Shown here piece by piece: positions 11,279-22,984 of a stretch of 64,000 nucleotides of DNA. The notes below the pieces were generated by a model. It saw only the letters and a list, made by a program, of their open reading frames with translations, ran no database searches and had not been told where the DNA came from. The position numbers and the translations under genes were made by a program. This DNA is from Onthophagus taurus (Eukaryota > Arthropoda > Insecta > Coleoptera > Scarabaeidae), in the NCBI RefSeq assembly GCF_036711975.1, contig NC_091973.1, positions 6,758,001 to 6,822,000 of the forward strand, given 5' to 3'. Position 1 is the stretch's first letter. Every line of letters starts with the position of its first letter.

Positions 11279-14200
11279 ATTAAACTAATTAAGAATGCTG
11301 TTCAACCCAAAATTTGCTAAAAAAACGTAGAAAATTAGTTTTGTAATTAAATAGGATATGATAGAAGTATTTTTTGTATTATTTGGTGTTTTAGGCATGA
11401 TGAGGAATATGCTCTAGGTTAAATTAAACTGATTAAAAATTCTGCTCAACCCAAAATTTGCTAGAAAACAAGGAAAACTACTTTTGTAATAAAATAGGAT
11501 ATGTTAGAAGTATTTTTTGTATTATTTGATGTTCTAGGCATGATGAGGAATCTGCTCCAGCTTAAATTAAACTGATTAAAAATTTTGATCAACCCAAAAT
11601 TTGCTACAAAACAAAGAAAATTAGTTTTGTAATAAAATAGGATATGATAGAAGTATTTTTTGTATTATTTGGTGTTTTAGACATGATGAGGAATATGCTC
11701 TAGGTTAAATTAAACTGATTAAAAATTCTGCTCAACCCAAAATTTGCTAAAAAACAAGGAAAATTAGTTTTGTAATAAAATAGAATATGTTAGAAGTATT
11801 TCTTGTATTATTTGGTGTTTTAGACATGATGAGGAATCTGTTCCAGCTTGAATTAAACTAATTAAAAATTCTGCTCAACCCAAAATTTGTTAAAAAGCAA
11901 GGAAAACTAGTTTTGTAATGAAATAGGATATGGTAGAAATATTTTTTGTATTATTTGGTGTTTTAGACATGATGAGGAATCTGCTACAGCTTAAATTAAA
12001 CTGATTAAAGATTCTGCTCAACCCAAAATTTGTTAAAAAACAAAGAAAATTAGTTTAGTAATAAAATAGGATATGTTTGAAGTATTTTTTGTATTATTTG
12101 GTGTTTTAGACATGATGAGGAATCTGCTCCAGCTTAAATTAAACTGATTGAAGATTCTGCTCAACCCAAAATTTGTTAAAAAACAAGGAAAATTAGTTTT
12201 GTAATGAAATAGGATATGGTAGAAGTATTTTTTGTATTATTTGGTGTTTTAAACATGATGAGGAATCTGCTACAGCTTAAATTAAACTGATTAAAGATTC
12301 TGCTCAACCCAAAATTTGTTAAAAAACAAAGAAAATTAGTTTAGTAATAAAATAGGATATGTTTGAAGTATTTTTTGTATTATTTGGTGTTTTAGACATG
12401 ATGAGGAATCTGCTCCAGCTTAAATTAAACTGATTGAAGATTCTGCTCAACCCAAAATTTGTTAAAAAACAAGGAAAATTAGTTTTGTAATGAAATAGGA
12501 TATGGTAGAAGAATTTTTTTGTATTATTTGGTGTTTTAAACATGATGAGGAATCTGCTACAGCTTAAATTAAACTGATTAAAGATTCTGCTCAACCCAAA
12601 ATTTGTTAAAAAACAAAGAAAATTAGTTTAGTAATAAAATAGGATATGTTTGAAGTATTTTTTGTATTATTTGGTGTTTTAGACATGATGAGGAATCTGC
12701 TCCAGCTTAAATTAAACTGATTGAAGATTCTGCTCAACCCAAAATTTGTTAAAAAACAAGGAAAATTAGTTTTGTAATGAAATAGGATATGGTAGAAGTA
12801 TTTTTTGTATTATTTGGTGTTTTAAACATGATGAGGAATCTGCTACAGCTTAAATTAAACTGATTAAAGATTCTGCTCAACCCAAAATTTGTTAAAAAAC
12901 AAAGAAAATTAGTTTAGTAATAAAATAGGATATGTTTGAAGTATTTTTTGTATTATTTGGTGTTTTAGACATGATGAGGAATCTGCTCCAGCTTAAATTA
13001 AACTGATTGAAGATTCTGCTCAACCCAAAATTTGTTAAAAAACAAGGAAAATTAGTTTTGTAATGAAATAGGATATGGTAGAAGTATTTTTTGTATTATT
13101 TGGTGTTTTAAACATGATGAGGAATCTGCTCCTGCTGAAATTAAACTGATTAAAAATTCTGCTCAACCCAAAATTTTTTAAAAAACAAGAAAAATTAGTT
13201 TTGTAATGAAATAGGATATGGTAAAAGTATTTTTTGTATTATTTGGTGTTTGAGACATGATGAGGAATCTGCTCCAGCTTAAATTAAACTGATTAAAAAT
13301 TTTGCTCAACCCAAAATTTGCTACAAAACAAAGAAAATTGGTTTTGTAATAAAATAGGATATGTTTGAAGTATTTTTTGTATTATTTGGTGTTTTAGACA
13401 TGATGAGGAATCTGCTCCAGCTTAAATTAAACTGATTAAAAATTCTGCTCAACCCAAAATTTGTTAAAAAGCAAGGAAAATTAATTTTGTAATAAAATAG
13501 GATATGTTAGAAGTATTTTTTGTATTATTTGGTGTTTTAGACATGATGAGGAATCTGCTCCAGCTTAAATTAAACTGATTTAAAATTCTGCTCAACCCAA
13601 AATTTGCTAAAAAACAAAGAAAATTAGTTTTGTTATAAAATAGGATATGTTAGAAGTAATTTTTTGTATTATTTGATGTTTTAGGCATGATGAATAATCT
13701 ACTCCAGCTTAAATTAAACCGATTAAAAATTCTGCTCAACCCAACATTTGCTAAAAAGCAAGGAAAATTAGTTTTGTAATGAAATAGGATATGGTAGAAG
13801 TATTATTTGGTGTTTTAGACATGATGAGGAATCTGCTCCAGCTTAAATTAAACTGATTAAAAATTCTGCTCAACCCAAAATTTGCTAAAACACAAGAAAA
13901 ATTAGTTTTGTAATAAAATAGGATATGTTAGAAGTATTTTTTATATTATTTGTTGTTTTAGACATGATGAGGAATCTGCTCCAGCTTGAATTAAACTGAT
14001 TAAAAATTCTGCTCAACCCAAAATTTGTTAAAAAACAAAGAAAATTAGTTTAGTAATAAAATAGGATATGTTTGAAGTATTTTTGTATTATTTGGTGTTT
14101 TAGACATGATGAGGAATCTGCTCCAGCTTAAATTAAACTGATTAAAAATTCTGCTCAACCTAAAATTTGTTAAAAAGCAAAGAAAACTAGCTTTGTAATG

Positions 14201-15297
14201 AAATAGGATATGGTAGAAGTATTATTTGGTGTTTTAGACATGATGAGGAATCTGCTCCAGCTTAAATTAAACTGATTAAAAATTCTACTCAACCCAAAAT
14301 TTGCTAAAAAACAAAGAAAATTAGTTTTGTTATAAAATAGGATATGTTAGAAGTAATTGTTTGTATTATTTGATGTTTTAGGCATGATGAATAATCTGCT
14401 CCAGCTTAAATTAAACCGATTAAAAATTCTGCTCAACCCAACATTTGTTAAAAAGCAAGGAAAATTAGTTTTGTAATGAAATAGGATATGGTAGAAGTAT
14501 TATTTGGTGTTTTAGACATGATGAGGAATCTGCTCCAGCTTAAATTAAACTGATTAAAAATTCTGCTCAACCCAAAATTTGCTAAAACACAAGAAAAATT
14601 AGTTTTGTAATAAAATAGGATATGTTAGAAGTATTTTTTATATTATTTGTTGTTTTAGACATGATGAGGAATCTGCTCCAGCTTGAATTAAACTGATTAA
14701 AAATTCTGCTCAACCCAAAATTTGTTAAAAAACAAAGAAAATTAGTTTAGTAATAAAATAGGATATGTTTGAAGTATTTTTGTATTATTTGGTGTTTTAG
14801 ACATGATGAGGAATCTGCTCCAGCTTAAATTAAACTGATTAAAAATTCTGCTCAACCCAAAATTTGCTAAAAAACAAGGAAAATTAGTTTTGTAATGAAA
14901 TAGGATATGGTAGAAGTATTATTTGGTGTTTTAGACATGATGATGAATCTGCTCCAGCTTAAATTAAACTGATTAAAAATTCTGCTCAACCCAAAATTTG
15001 CTAAAAAACAAAGAAAATTAGTTTTGTAATAAAATAGGATATGTTAGAACTAATTTTTGGTATTATTTGATGTTTTAGGCATGATGAGTAATCTGCTCCA
15101 GTTTAAATTAAACTGATTAAAAATTCTGCTCAACCCAAAATTTGTTAAAAAGCAAGGAAAACTAGTTTTGTAATGAAATAGGATATGGTAGAAGTATTTT
15201 TTGTATTATTTGGTGTTTTAGACATGATGAGGAATCTGCTCCAGCTTAAATTAAACTGATTAAAAATTCTGCTCAACCCAAAATTTGCTAAAAAAAC
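11279..15297. repeat. 143-bp satellite array, about 28 copies
   Basis: The string AAATTAAACTGATT recurs at 11421, 11564 and 11707, exactly 143 bp apart, and the pattern continues to 15297. Each unit includes TCTGCTCAACCCAAAATTTG, AATAGGATATG, GTATTATTTGGTGTTTTAGA and CATGATGAGGAATCTGCTCC. Between about 11990 and 13100 two unit types alternate (ATTAAAGATT/TTAGTTTAGTAAT and ATTGAAGATT/TTAGTTTTGTAATG), giving a 286-bp higher-order repeat. Between about 13640 and 15060 a longer, roughly five-unit pattern (about 698 bp) recurs, marked by AAACCGATT. Some units lack 8 bp of the TTTTTTGT stretch. There is no coding capacity. Confidence 0.95.
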
Positions 15298-15699
15298 AAA
15301 GAGGGGAAATTCAACAAGCTACCCATAAAGTCGTGCATCCAGAAACTGTACGTAGAGTGTTAAGATTTAATGGACGAGTTCCACGAAGAAAACCTTGGAT
15401 TTCTCAACAAAACAGGCAGAAAAGGATTGAATTAGCTAAAAGATATCTTGCAAGTGACTTTGTATTTTGGAAAACAACTTTATTTACTGACGAAAGTAAG
15501 TGTAATATTTTCGGATCGGATGGTAGAGGAAAAATTTGGCAGAAGGCAAACCAAGAAATTTCCCAACCGTTAAACATGGCTGGTTTGTGGCTTAATGGGC
15601 TACAAAATTTGATTTTTATTGATGATATTATGGACCATAGCGCTTGGAAATCAAATGTTCAATTCATTTGGCGTACGTAGACTTTTGTGACTAACTGTA
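15298..15699 (+). pseudogene. Tc1-like transposon, right part (DDE domain N-half and inverted end)
   Basis: Directly after the satellite the frame reads GEIQQATHKVVHPETVRRVL, then NGRVPRRKPWISQQNRQKR, FWKTTLFTDESKCNIFGSDG and VWRK-like IWQKAN. This is the second HTH and the first part of the DDE domain of a Tc1 transposase, with the first catalytic Asp in FTDES. The expected KHGGGSVMVWG block and the second catalytic Asp are deleted; only LIFIDDIMDHSAW follows. GACTTTTGTGACTAACTG at 15680-15697 is the inverted partner of the left end at about 11013-11033, followed by TA. Together with 11013-11278 this makes one element of about 0.67 kb plus 4.0 kb of satellite. Confidence 0.8.
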
Positions 15700-16237
15700 T
15701 GCCCACCGTACTACATATAGTACACGCATAGACATGTCTGAACGTGTCCGAACATGCGTCGAAGTGGCATTCGAGTAGATCTTATTTTTTCTATTATTCT
15801 AGAGGTTTCTCGTTAAACGAGGCTTTGGCAATGATAGAAGATGACGACGAACTGGTAGAAAACGTCGTTTCTTTCTGGTGAGGAGGATGCCACAAACCTA
15901 AATAATTTGCCAAATATAATTTTTAATGGCCAAGTTAATCCTTTGGGGCTATTTTCACTTTTCTGATGATGAAATTCTGGATCTAAAAGTAATCGTTATG
16001 CAAATCAGTACAAATACTAAATTGGTAAAATTTGGAATGCTCTTTCAAATGCTAAAGGCTAAATCAGCTAAATGCAGTTGTGCAAATCGAGAGATCCGAC
16101 TAAATAAGATACTTTTTTTCTTTTAATATATATTTGTTATAAGTATGTTAGTAGTAAAAAAACATAAAAAAATCAAATAAATAAACGTAGAGGTAGTTAA
16201 AATATATACACAAAAACTTAAAAAAGAAATTTTAAAA
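15700..16237. other. Spacer with a doubtful piggyBac-like remnant, then scramblase A 3' UTR
   Basis: About 15795-16120 can be read in broken plus frames as SRGFSLNEALAMIEDDDELV and then HFSDDEILDL. This is loosely reminiscent of the acidic N-terminus and FFSDE motif of piggyBac proteins, but too degraded to assert. From about 16130 the sequence is AT-rich with minus-strand AATAAA-type signals, such as TTTATT near 16180, that could serve scramblase A. Confidence 0.3.
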
Positions 16238-17578
16238 TTAAGTATTAGATTTGCAATGTGAACAAAGACAGCCACAAATACAAGTTAAGCACTTAATAGG
16301 TCCAGTACTAGCCGCTTCGTAATAAACGATATCAATTAAGAAGCAAGCGCCGATTAAGACCGCTTTCATCCTAACGTCTAAATTTAACGGAAAACTTATC
16401 CCGAAATTTTCCGCATCTGTTCCAATTTCTTGGACTAATCCGGACCAATACTTGGCGATTTTTCCAATTTTCGTTTTTCCGTCGGCCGATAAAATTTTAA
16501 ATTCTACTTCGCCGCAACAAAAAGTCGCCGTGCAACATGGTCCTTTAATTTTTAAAACAACTTCTCCCGTTGGATCGACTATCAGAAAACGGGGGTTCAT
16601 AAAACTCCATTCTTGTTGTATTCTCCCCAGTAAATTTCCAGGTGGCGAATAAATTTCCATCGTCTAAAAAGAAATGAAAGAAATGTGTGTTAAGGCGGTT
16701 AATTTTTGTTACCTGCAAACAACAAGGAAATAAACAAGAATCACAACTCGCTGGTCTTCTGATGTGAATAACTTCTTTTGAGCGGTTATCAAAAACTTTG
16801 ATTTGGAAAGGTCGATATGACCCTAAACAATTTCTGGCCATATATCCGCTATCTTCCGCGGCGAAATATACTCTTTGTCGATTTTTATTTTTTATTGAAA
16901 ATTTATTTTTCGACTCAAAATCCATCAACACTTCAGTTAATTCAATTTTTTGCTTCACCATTAGCTCATCTACCACCGTCAAATATTCTAAACCCGGCGG
17001 ACAATTCGGTATGCTTTGCGGAATTTCCATCCATTGACCTTAAATACAAAAAAATACAATACAAATTATTTTTGTTTAATAAACCTTGACCATGACCCTA
17101 AGTTCAAATTAAAACCAATTAAATACTTAGGCAACTTATAATACTGATGATCTCATCATTATGAAATGCTTTTTTTACCTTCTGGGACACCAATACCTGT
17201 TGGTTGGGTAATTATGGCTCCTGTATAACCTGGTGGGGACGGTAAATACCCTCGATTTGATGGAGGGTATCCATGGTAAGCGTTTGCATTGTTATATTGA
17301 GGGTTATAAGGGGAATACCCTACAATTAATATATGATTATAAAAAAATAATATTGAAATTTTCTAATTTTTTTTAATTACCTATATTTTGAGATGGTTGA
17401 GGTGGAATAATATTAACTTGAGGGCTCGCTGGAGGTGGTTGGGGATGACTTGGTGGTAATTGTGGATAAGGGGGACAAACTTGAGTTGGAACACCTTTAA
17501 ATAATAAAATTATTTTTTTTGCCTTTAATTTTTTTATTACTTACTTTGATTTGGAGGATTACTGACATTTTCTGACAT
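16238..17578 (-). CDS. PLSCR: Phospholipid scramblase A
   Basis: Five minus-strand exons: 17578-17545, 17494-17381, 17319-17179, 17038-16713 and 16663-16238. All junctions are in frame, giving 346 residues. Residues 1 to ~95 are Pro/Tyr-rich and disordered (MSENVSNPPNQ..., PPYPQLPPSHPQPPP). The beta-barrel scramblase domain follows from [20 protein letters not shown]. It includes the cysteine-rich palmitoylation-type stretch [11 protein letters not shown] at ~196-206, the SPPGN loop, the calcium-binding-like [20 protein letters not shown] and the single C-terminal membrane helix. The family moves phospholipids between leaflets in response to calcium and also has signalling roles. The extreme C-terminus adds a second Cys cluster (CLTCICGCLCSHCKS), not present in the neighbour. 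The promoter probably lies at 17579-17760. Confidence 0.93.
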
Positions 17579-17999
17579 CCTTTTTTTCGTCAATCTTCTC
17601 AATAAAGTGTTTATTTAAAGGTTTAGGTGTGCTGGCGACGTGTTTCAATGTGAGAGTGAAGATTTCATTGCAGAGAGAACAACAAAACGAGAACGACGAC
17701 CTTGAACGCCCAACCATTCGTTTACAAATAAAAACAGGCATTGAATTGAAAATTTCTTTCAATAAATTTCAAGTTGGAAATGATGGGATGTAGTATAGTA
17801 AAACATGTTGCATTTATTGGTATTATAAATATATTTGTTATGTACTTTAGCCATAAAATGATGTCATTGTATATTATATATATATATTAGAAAACGTTGT
17901 ATATAGAATATACGCTTAAAAACATTTAACAAAGAAATAATAAGAGGCGTTTTAAAAACAATACATTTGTGCTTATTGTGTCGTCAAAAAATATTTGTT
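17579..17999. other. Scramblase A upstream region and scramblase B 3' flank
   Basis: This spacer of about 420 bp separates the two same-strand scramblase genes. The part next to scramblase A is less AT-rich and is the likely promoter. The part near 17830-17960 contains minus-strand polyadenylation-type signals (TTTATT motifs) for scramblase B. Confidence 0.4.
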
Positions 18000-20900
18000 T
18001 TAATGAAGCATCCCTTCGCTATTTTTTTCGAAGAACATAGCATCAATAAGGAAGCACGCGCCAAGCATTACAGCTTTCATACGAACGTCCAAGTCCATGG
18101 GAAAAGTGATTCCAAAGTTGTCCGAATCCGTGTACGCTTCTCGAATTAATCCCGACCATTGTTTGGAGATTTTCCCGACTTGAGTGCCCCCATCAGCAGA
18201 CATAACCTTAAATTCAACGTCGCCACAAATGCTCATTGTGCAAAAAGGACCTTCTATGCGCAAAACGGTTTCACCACTTGAATTGTTTACTTTAAACGAC
18301 GGACAACAAAGTGTCCATTCTTGTTCGACTGAACCAACCACGTTTCCAGGTGGTGATGAAACTTCCATACTCTTAAAATTAAAATCAAAATCAATTCAAT
18401 TAATTCGAAGTAAGAAATAATTATAATTACTTGTAAACAACATGGAAATAAACATGAATCACATGCTAAAGGTCTATGAAGATGGATAACTTCATGACCA
18501 TAATTATCTAAAATTTTCATATCAAACGGACGTAATGGCCCACAGCAGTTTCTTGTGCAACAATCGTTGTCTTCAACAGCATAATATACTTTTTGCCCTA
18601 AACTGTTTCTTATAGAGAATTTATTTTTTGATTCGTAACCGGTGATAACTGCAATACAAAATTAAAGAAAAATTCAACAATCATCAAGTCGCCTAAAAAT
18701 CGACGATGTTTTTTTTAATCGATGCGAAATGACCCAAAAAATACGTTACAAAAAAAAAGAAAGTGCGGAAAAGTGTAGAACATAACGAAAAATCACTTTC
18801 AAGTTTCAATGTGACGTCACGTTTTATGACTAGGACTATGTTGTTAGATAGGCTGTGTATTAAGACTATGTATTAATAGACTGTGTATCAATAGACTGTG
18901 TATCAATAGGCTGTGTTTTAATACTAGAACTAGAGAAACCATTGTCAAGGCAACAATTTGTTCTTAGACTTCAAGAACAACTCACCAGACCATGGCAACA
19001 AGAAAGGCTACAAAATTACCCCTCCCTGTCATGAAAATTGAAACACTCTCTATGTGAATTTTTACAAGATCAGCCTATTACAAAGAATCAGGAAAACCCA
19101 CAAGGGAAAAAGACTTAGTTACTGCAGTTTATGTCCTACAGTGAACATTTTCACTTTTTTTCAATTCTTTGAAATAATCAACAATTTTGTCGAATTTTGC
19201 AATTTCCGCCGATTAAGTTTTAAAAATTCGTATAAAATCCACTTATTGGAATATAAGTATGAAAATTTTCCAAAGTGTTAATAAGAGTGTCCTCTTTCCA
19301 ATGAACCAACCCGTTTTGAAAAATAACTTTTAGTTTTTGAGAAAACAATATTTGAAGTTTTGATAAAATTTTCGATGTTGCGATAATTTTCAAAATTCGC
19401 TATAAAATTAATTTCTTGAAGGATCCTTGTAGAAACATCACCAATTATTAATTAAAGTATCCTCTTTTTAATGCAAAAAGCCGTTTTGAAAAATCACTTT
19501 TAGTTCTTGAGAAATAAATTTTTGAAATAATCAACAATTTTGTCGAATTTTGCAATTTTCGCCGATTAAGTTTTAAAAATTCGTATAAAATTCATATCTT
19601 GGAATATGAGTATGAAAATTTCCCAAAGTATTAATAAAAGGTCCTCTTTCCAATGAACCAACCCGTTTTGAAAAATAACTTTTAGTTTTTGAGAAAACAA
19701 TATTTGAAGTTTTGATAAAATTTTCGATGTTGCGATAATATTCAAAATTCGCTATAAAATTAATTTCTTGAAGGATCCTTGTGGAAATATCACCAATTAT
19801 TAATTAAAGTATCCTCTTTTTAATGCAAAAAGCCGTTTTGAAAAATCACTTTTAGTTCTTGAGAAATAAATTTTTGAAATGATCGACAATTTTTCGAATT
19901 TTGCAATTTCCGCCGATTAAATTTTAAAAATTCGTATAAAATCCATTTCTTGGAATATGAGTATGAAAATTTCCTAAAGTGTTAATAAAAGTGTCCTCTT
20001 TCCAATGAACCAACCCATTTTGAAAAATAGCTTTTAGTTTTTGAGAAAACAATATTTGAAAAAAGTAGTTAATTATTTCGTCGAAAAGTTTTAAAAATTC
20101 GTATAAAATCGATTTCTTGGAATATGAGTATGAAAATTTCCTAAAGTGTTAATTAAAGTGTCCTCTTTCCAATGAACCAACCCATTTTGAAAAATAGCTT
20201 TTAGTTTTTGAGAAAACAATATTTGAAGTTTTGATAAAATGTTCGATGTTGCAATTTTTATCGATAATTTTCAAAATTCCCTATAAAATTAATTTCTTGA
20301 TGGATCCTTATGGAAATATCACCAATTATTAATTAAAGTATCCTCTTTTTAATGCAAAAAGCCGTTTTGAAAAATCACTTTTAGTTCTTGAGACATAAAT
20401 TTTTGAAATGATCGACAATTTTTCGAATTTTGCAATTTCCGCCGATTAAATTTTAAAAATTCGTACAAAATCCATTTCTTGGAATATGAGTATGAAAATT
20501 TCCCAAAGTGTTAATAAAAGTGTCCTCTTTCCAATGAACCAACCCGTTTTGAAAAATAACTTTTAGTTTTTGAGAAAACAATATTTGAAGTTTTGATAAA
20601 ATTTTCGATGTTGCGATAATATTCAAAATTCGCTATAAAATTAATTTCTTGAAGGATCCTTGTGGAAATATCACCAATTAGTAATTAAAGTATCCTATTT
20701 TTAATGCAAAAAGCCGTTTTGAAAAATCACTTTTAGTTCTTGAGAAATAAATTTTGAAATGATCAACAATTTTTCGAATTTTGCAATTTCCGCCGATTAA
20801 ATTTTAATAAATTTAAATTCGTATAAAATCCATTTCTTGGAATATGAGTATGAAAATTTCCTAAAGTGTTAATTAAAGTGTCCTCTTTCCAATGAACCAA

Positions 20901-22122
20901 CCCATTTTGAAAAATAGCTTTTAGTTTTTGAGAAAACAATATTTGAAGTTTTGATAAAATTTTCAAAAAAAAGGGTCCTTGTGGAAATATCGCCAATTAT
21001 TAATTAAAGTATCCTCTTTTTAGAGTTGCTTCGTTAGTTAAATCAGCATCAAAAAAGTTTCTTTTTGTATCTTGGATCCAAATAAGTTGACATATCTTAT
21101 CAGCTTTTTTATTAATTTCATTTTTATGAAATAAGATTCCGAAAGTGACGTCACGTGGAAACTTTAAACTTATTTTTCGTTTTACACTATTATGCCACAT
21201 GATGATTCTTGAACTATACTAAATTAAAAAAAAAAATTTTAACCTTCTAAAATTTCGATTTTTTGTTTGACTATTAATTGATCAATCAATGTAAGGTATT
21301 CCAATCCTGGTGGGCAATTGGGAGGTCCTTGAGGCATATTCATCCAACCACCTAAAAATTAAAACAAAGGATTATTTATTTATTTATTTACAGAAGAAAA
21401 AGATAAAAAAGGACCTTTGCTCCTCCTCTGTAATTAATTTATGATACCCCTTTTTCTTAGGGGACCTTTTAATTTTGAAAACTTTTATAAATCCTTCCAA
21501 AACATGTCTATAAACTCTCGCCGACAACTTTCTACCATCCATCTCTTACTGTTATTATTAAGAAATAATTACAAATTTAAAGTGTTATCAATAGTAATGT
21601 TTACGGTTGTCAAGCAACTGGCTGGTGTGGATAATAGATTTAATTGTTCGTTGAAACTTTGTTAACAGACATCTTATCAAATCCCTCTTATCAGTTTTAA
21701 TTTGTTTTCTCCATTCTACTTATCAAAAAAATACTTACCAGTTGGTGCCATTCCTCCCATTGGTTGATTCATTATTGGTGCACCTGGTGGTGGATAACCT
21801 CCAGGTCCTGGTGGTGGATAACCCCCTTGAGGTGGAAACCCTCCTTGTGGTGGTGGATACCCCCCTTGTGGAAGTGGATAACCGCCTTGAGGAGGAGGAT
21901 AACCTCCTGGATAACCTCCTTGAGGAGGAGGATAACCACCTTGAGATGGTGGATAACCTGGATTATAATCATATCCTGGAGGGGCTGTTCCTTGAGGTGG
22001 AGCAGGTGGATAACCTAAATTAATAAATTTTAATTATTAATAACTAATAATATTATTTTAATAATTTAAATTAAACCTGGATTTTGATGAGTAGGATATT
22101 GTCCATTATCTTGGTAAGCCAT
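18000..22122 (-). CDS. PLSCR: Phospholipid scramblase B
   Basis: Five minus-strand exons: 22122-22077, 22014-21739, 21351-21244, 18648-18431 and 18371-18000. They join in frame to 339 residues. Residues ~16-107 form a long Gly-Tyr-Pro-Pro-Gln repeat tract (GGYPPPQ units, at least seven). Such tracts in scramblases offer PPxY/PxxP-type binding sites. The core starts at [20 protein letters not shown] and contains the Cys cluster [11 protein letters not shown] (~207-217), SSPPGN, and the conserved calcium-site segment [20 protein letters not shown] followed by the membrane helix and a short [11 protein letters not shown] tail. Splice positions in the core match scramblase A, so the two arose by tandem duplication. 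Intron 3 (21243-18649, 2.6 kb) is filled by a satellite-bearing mobile element. The CDRNC-like segment [15 protein letters not shown] has extra cysteines relative to A. Confidence 0.93.
18786..21179. mobile_element. Inverted-repeat-bounded element carrying the ~353-bp satellite
   Basis: About 35 bp at 18786-18820 (CGAAAAATCACTTTC...GTGACGTCAC) is an imperfect inverted copy of 21145-21179 (GTGACGTCACGTGG...TTTTTCG). Between them lies the ~353-bp satellite plus a unique strip at 21020-21140. That strip includes CTTATCAGCTTTTTTATT, which recurs inverted beside the same satellite at about 50838-50890. I infer a non-autonomous DNA element with the satellite as cargo. It occupies intron 3 of scramblase B. 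The interval 18830-19050 has short direct repeats (AGACTGTGTATCAATAG). Confidence 0.55.
19060..21018. repeat. ~353-bp satellite (dimer of two ~176-bp halves), about 5.5 units
   Basis: GAAAATTTYCYAAAGTGTTAA recurs near 19261, 19614 and 19967, about 353 bp apart. Each unit has two related halves. One contains CCTCTTTCCAATGAACCAAC and TTTTTGAGAAAACAATATTT. The other contains CCTCTTTTTAATGCAAAAAG and TTCTTGAGAAATAAATTTTT. One unit near 20050-20100 is shortened. The same family lies inverted in SGT intron 4. Confidence 0.9.
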
Positions 22123-22984
22123 ATTTAAGGGTTATTGATCTGCAAAAAAAAGTGTATGAAATAAACAAGGTTCTTATATGGGACGTGACTATTTATATTG
22201 ACAGAGAAGTACTGAAAAGTAATTGAAGTATTTTGGGATGTCGCTTATTTTAGATTTCGATAAAAACGCAATCGTCGCTTGTTAATCTTGAATCGAATCA
22301 TTTAATTTACTTGATGTTTTTACCTTTAAACAGCTGACGTAGCGGAATTGTAGCGAATGTTGAGGTGGCGGTTAAAGCCACCGAACGACTATTTTTAAAA
22401 AACGTATCTGCACTTTGGGCGTAACTTGGCGTAACTCAATGATTCACTTCACATACTACATGACTGCATACGAAAATATTTAACATGACAAATCGATTAA
22501 ATTCTCGAAAATCCTATTGGTTATTAAGCAAAACCTTACTTAAGTATACCGCATGTTATCATCAATTTAATAAGGATTTTGATCAATTCTTATCATAATT
22601 ATCACCAATATAAACTCAAATAACCACAATGTAAACAAAACAATTTCGATACATCTGCGCATGCACCATATTGCACAATAAGCACCAATAAGAAGTAAAT
22701 AAATAAATCCATGAACTTAATATGTATAGATTGAGGTAACAATTATAAGAAATATTAACAATTTAAATGGTATACTGCAATATTATGTTTTAAATTACAT
22801 CTATTATTCACTAGATGGCACAATAAATAATTAAATGTTAATTTGATTGCTCATTTTATTGTCAACATGTTCTGCATATATTTTTTGAAATAAATGTATT
22901 GAATTTTTTATATATACTCTATTTTTTAATTCGGACGAGTAAAATTAAAGTCACTTTGTGGCGGGAGTTTTAAAACCAGAGAGA
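22123..22984. other. Scramblase B upstream region and unique AT-rich spacer
   Basis: About 22123-22460 is less AT-rich than the rest, including AGCGAATGTTGAGGTGGCGG near 22350, and is the probable promoter and 5' UTR of scramblase B. The remainder (22470-22980) is AT-rich with no ORF or repeat that I can name. Confidence 0.4.

Noticed and set aside
12319-12594. 91-codon minus-strand ORF with internal repeats (two RIFNQFNLS blocks)
   Set aside because: It is an accidental open frame through two units of the 143-bp satellite, since 143 x 2 is not a multiple of 3 and stops appear in the next unit. There is no start context or conservation.
11279-15297. CRISPR-like array of repeats
   Set aside because: Units are 143 bp of continuous, mutually similar sequence with no unique spacers, in an intron-bearing eukaryotic genome. 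It is a satellite.
15796-16126. A new acidic protein or piggyBac gene
   Set aside because: Frames are broken, and the resemblance is limited to short acidic and SDDEI-like pieces. It is kept only as a doubtful remnant.
21742-22023. Plus-strand ORFs opposite scramblase B exon 2 (Val/Leu- and Trp-rich)
   Set aside because: They are antisense shadows of the GGYPPPQ repeat; the minus frame is spliced and homologous to scramblases.
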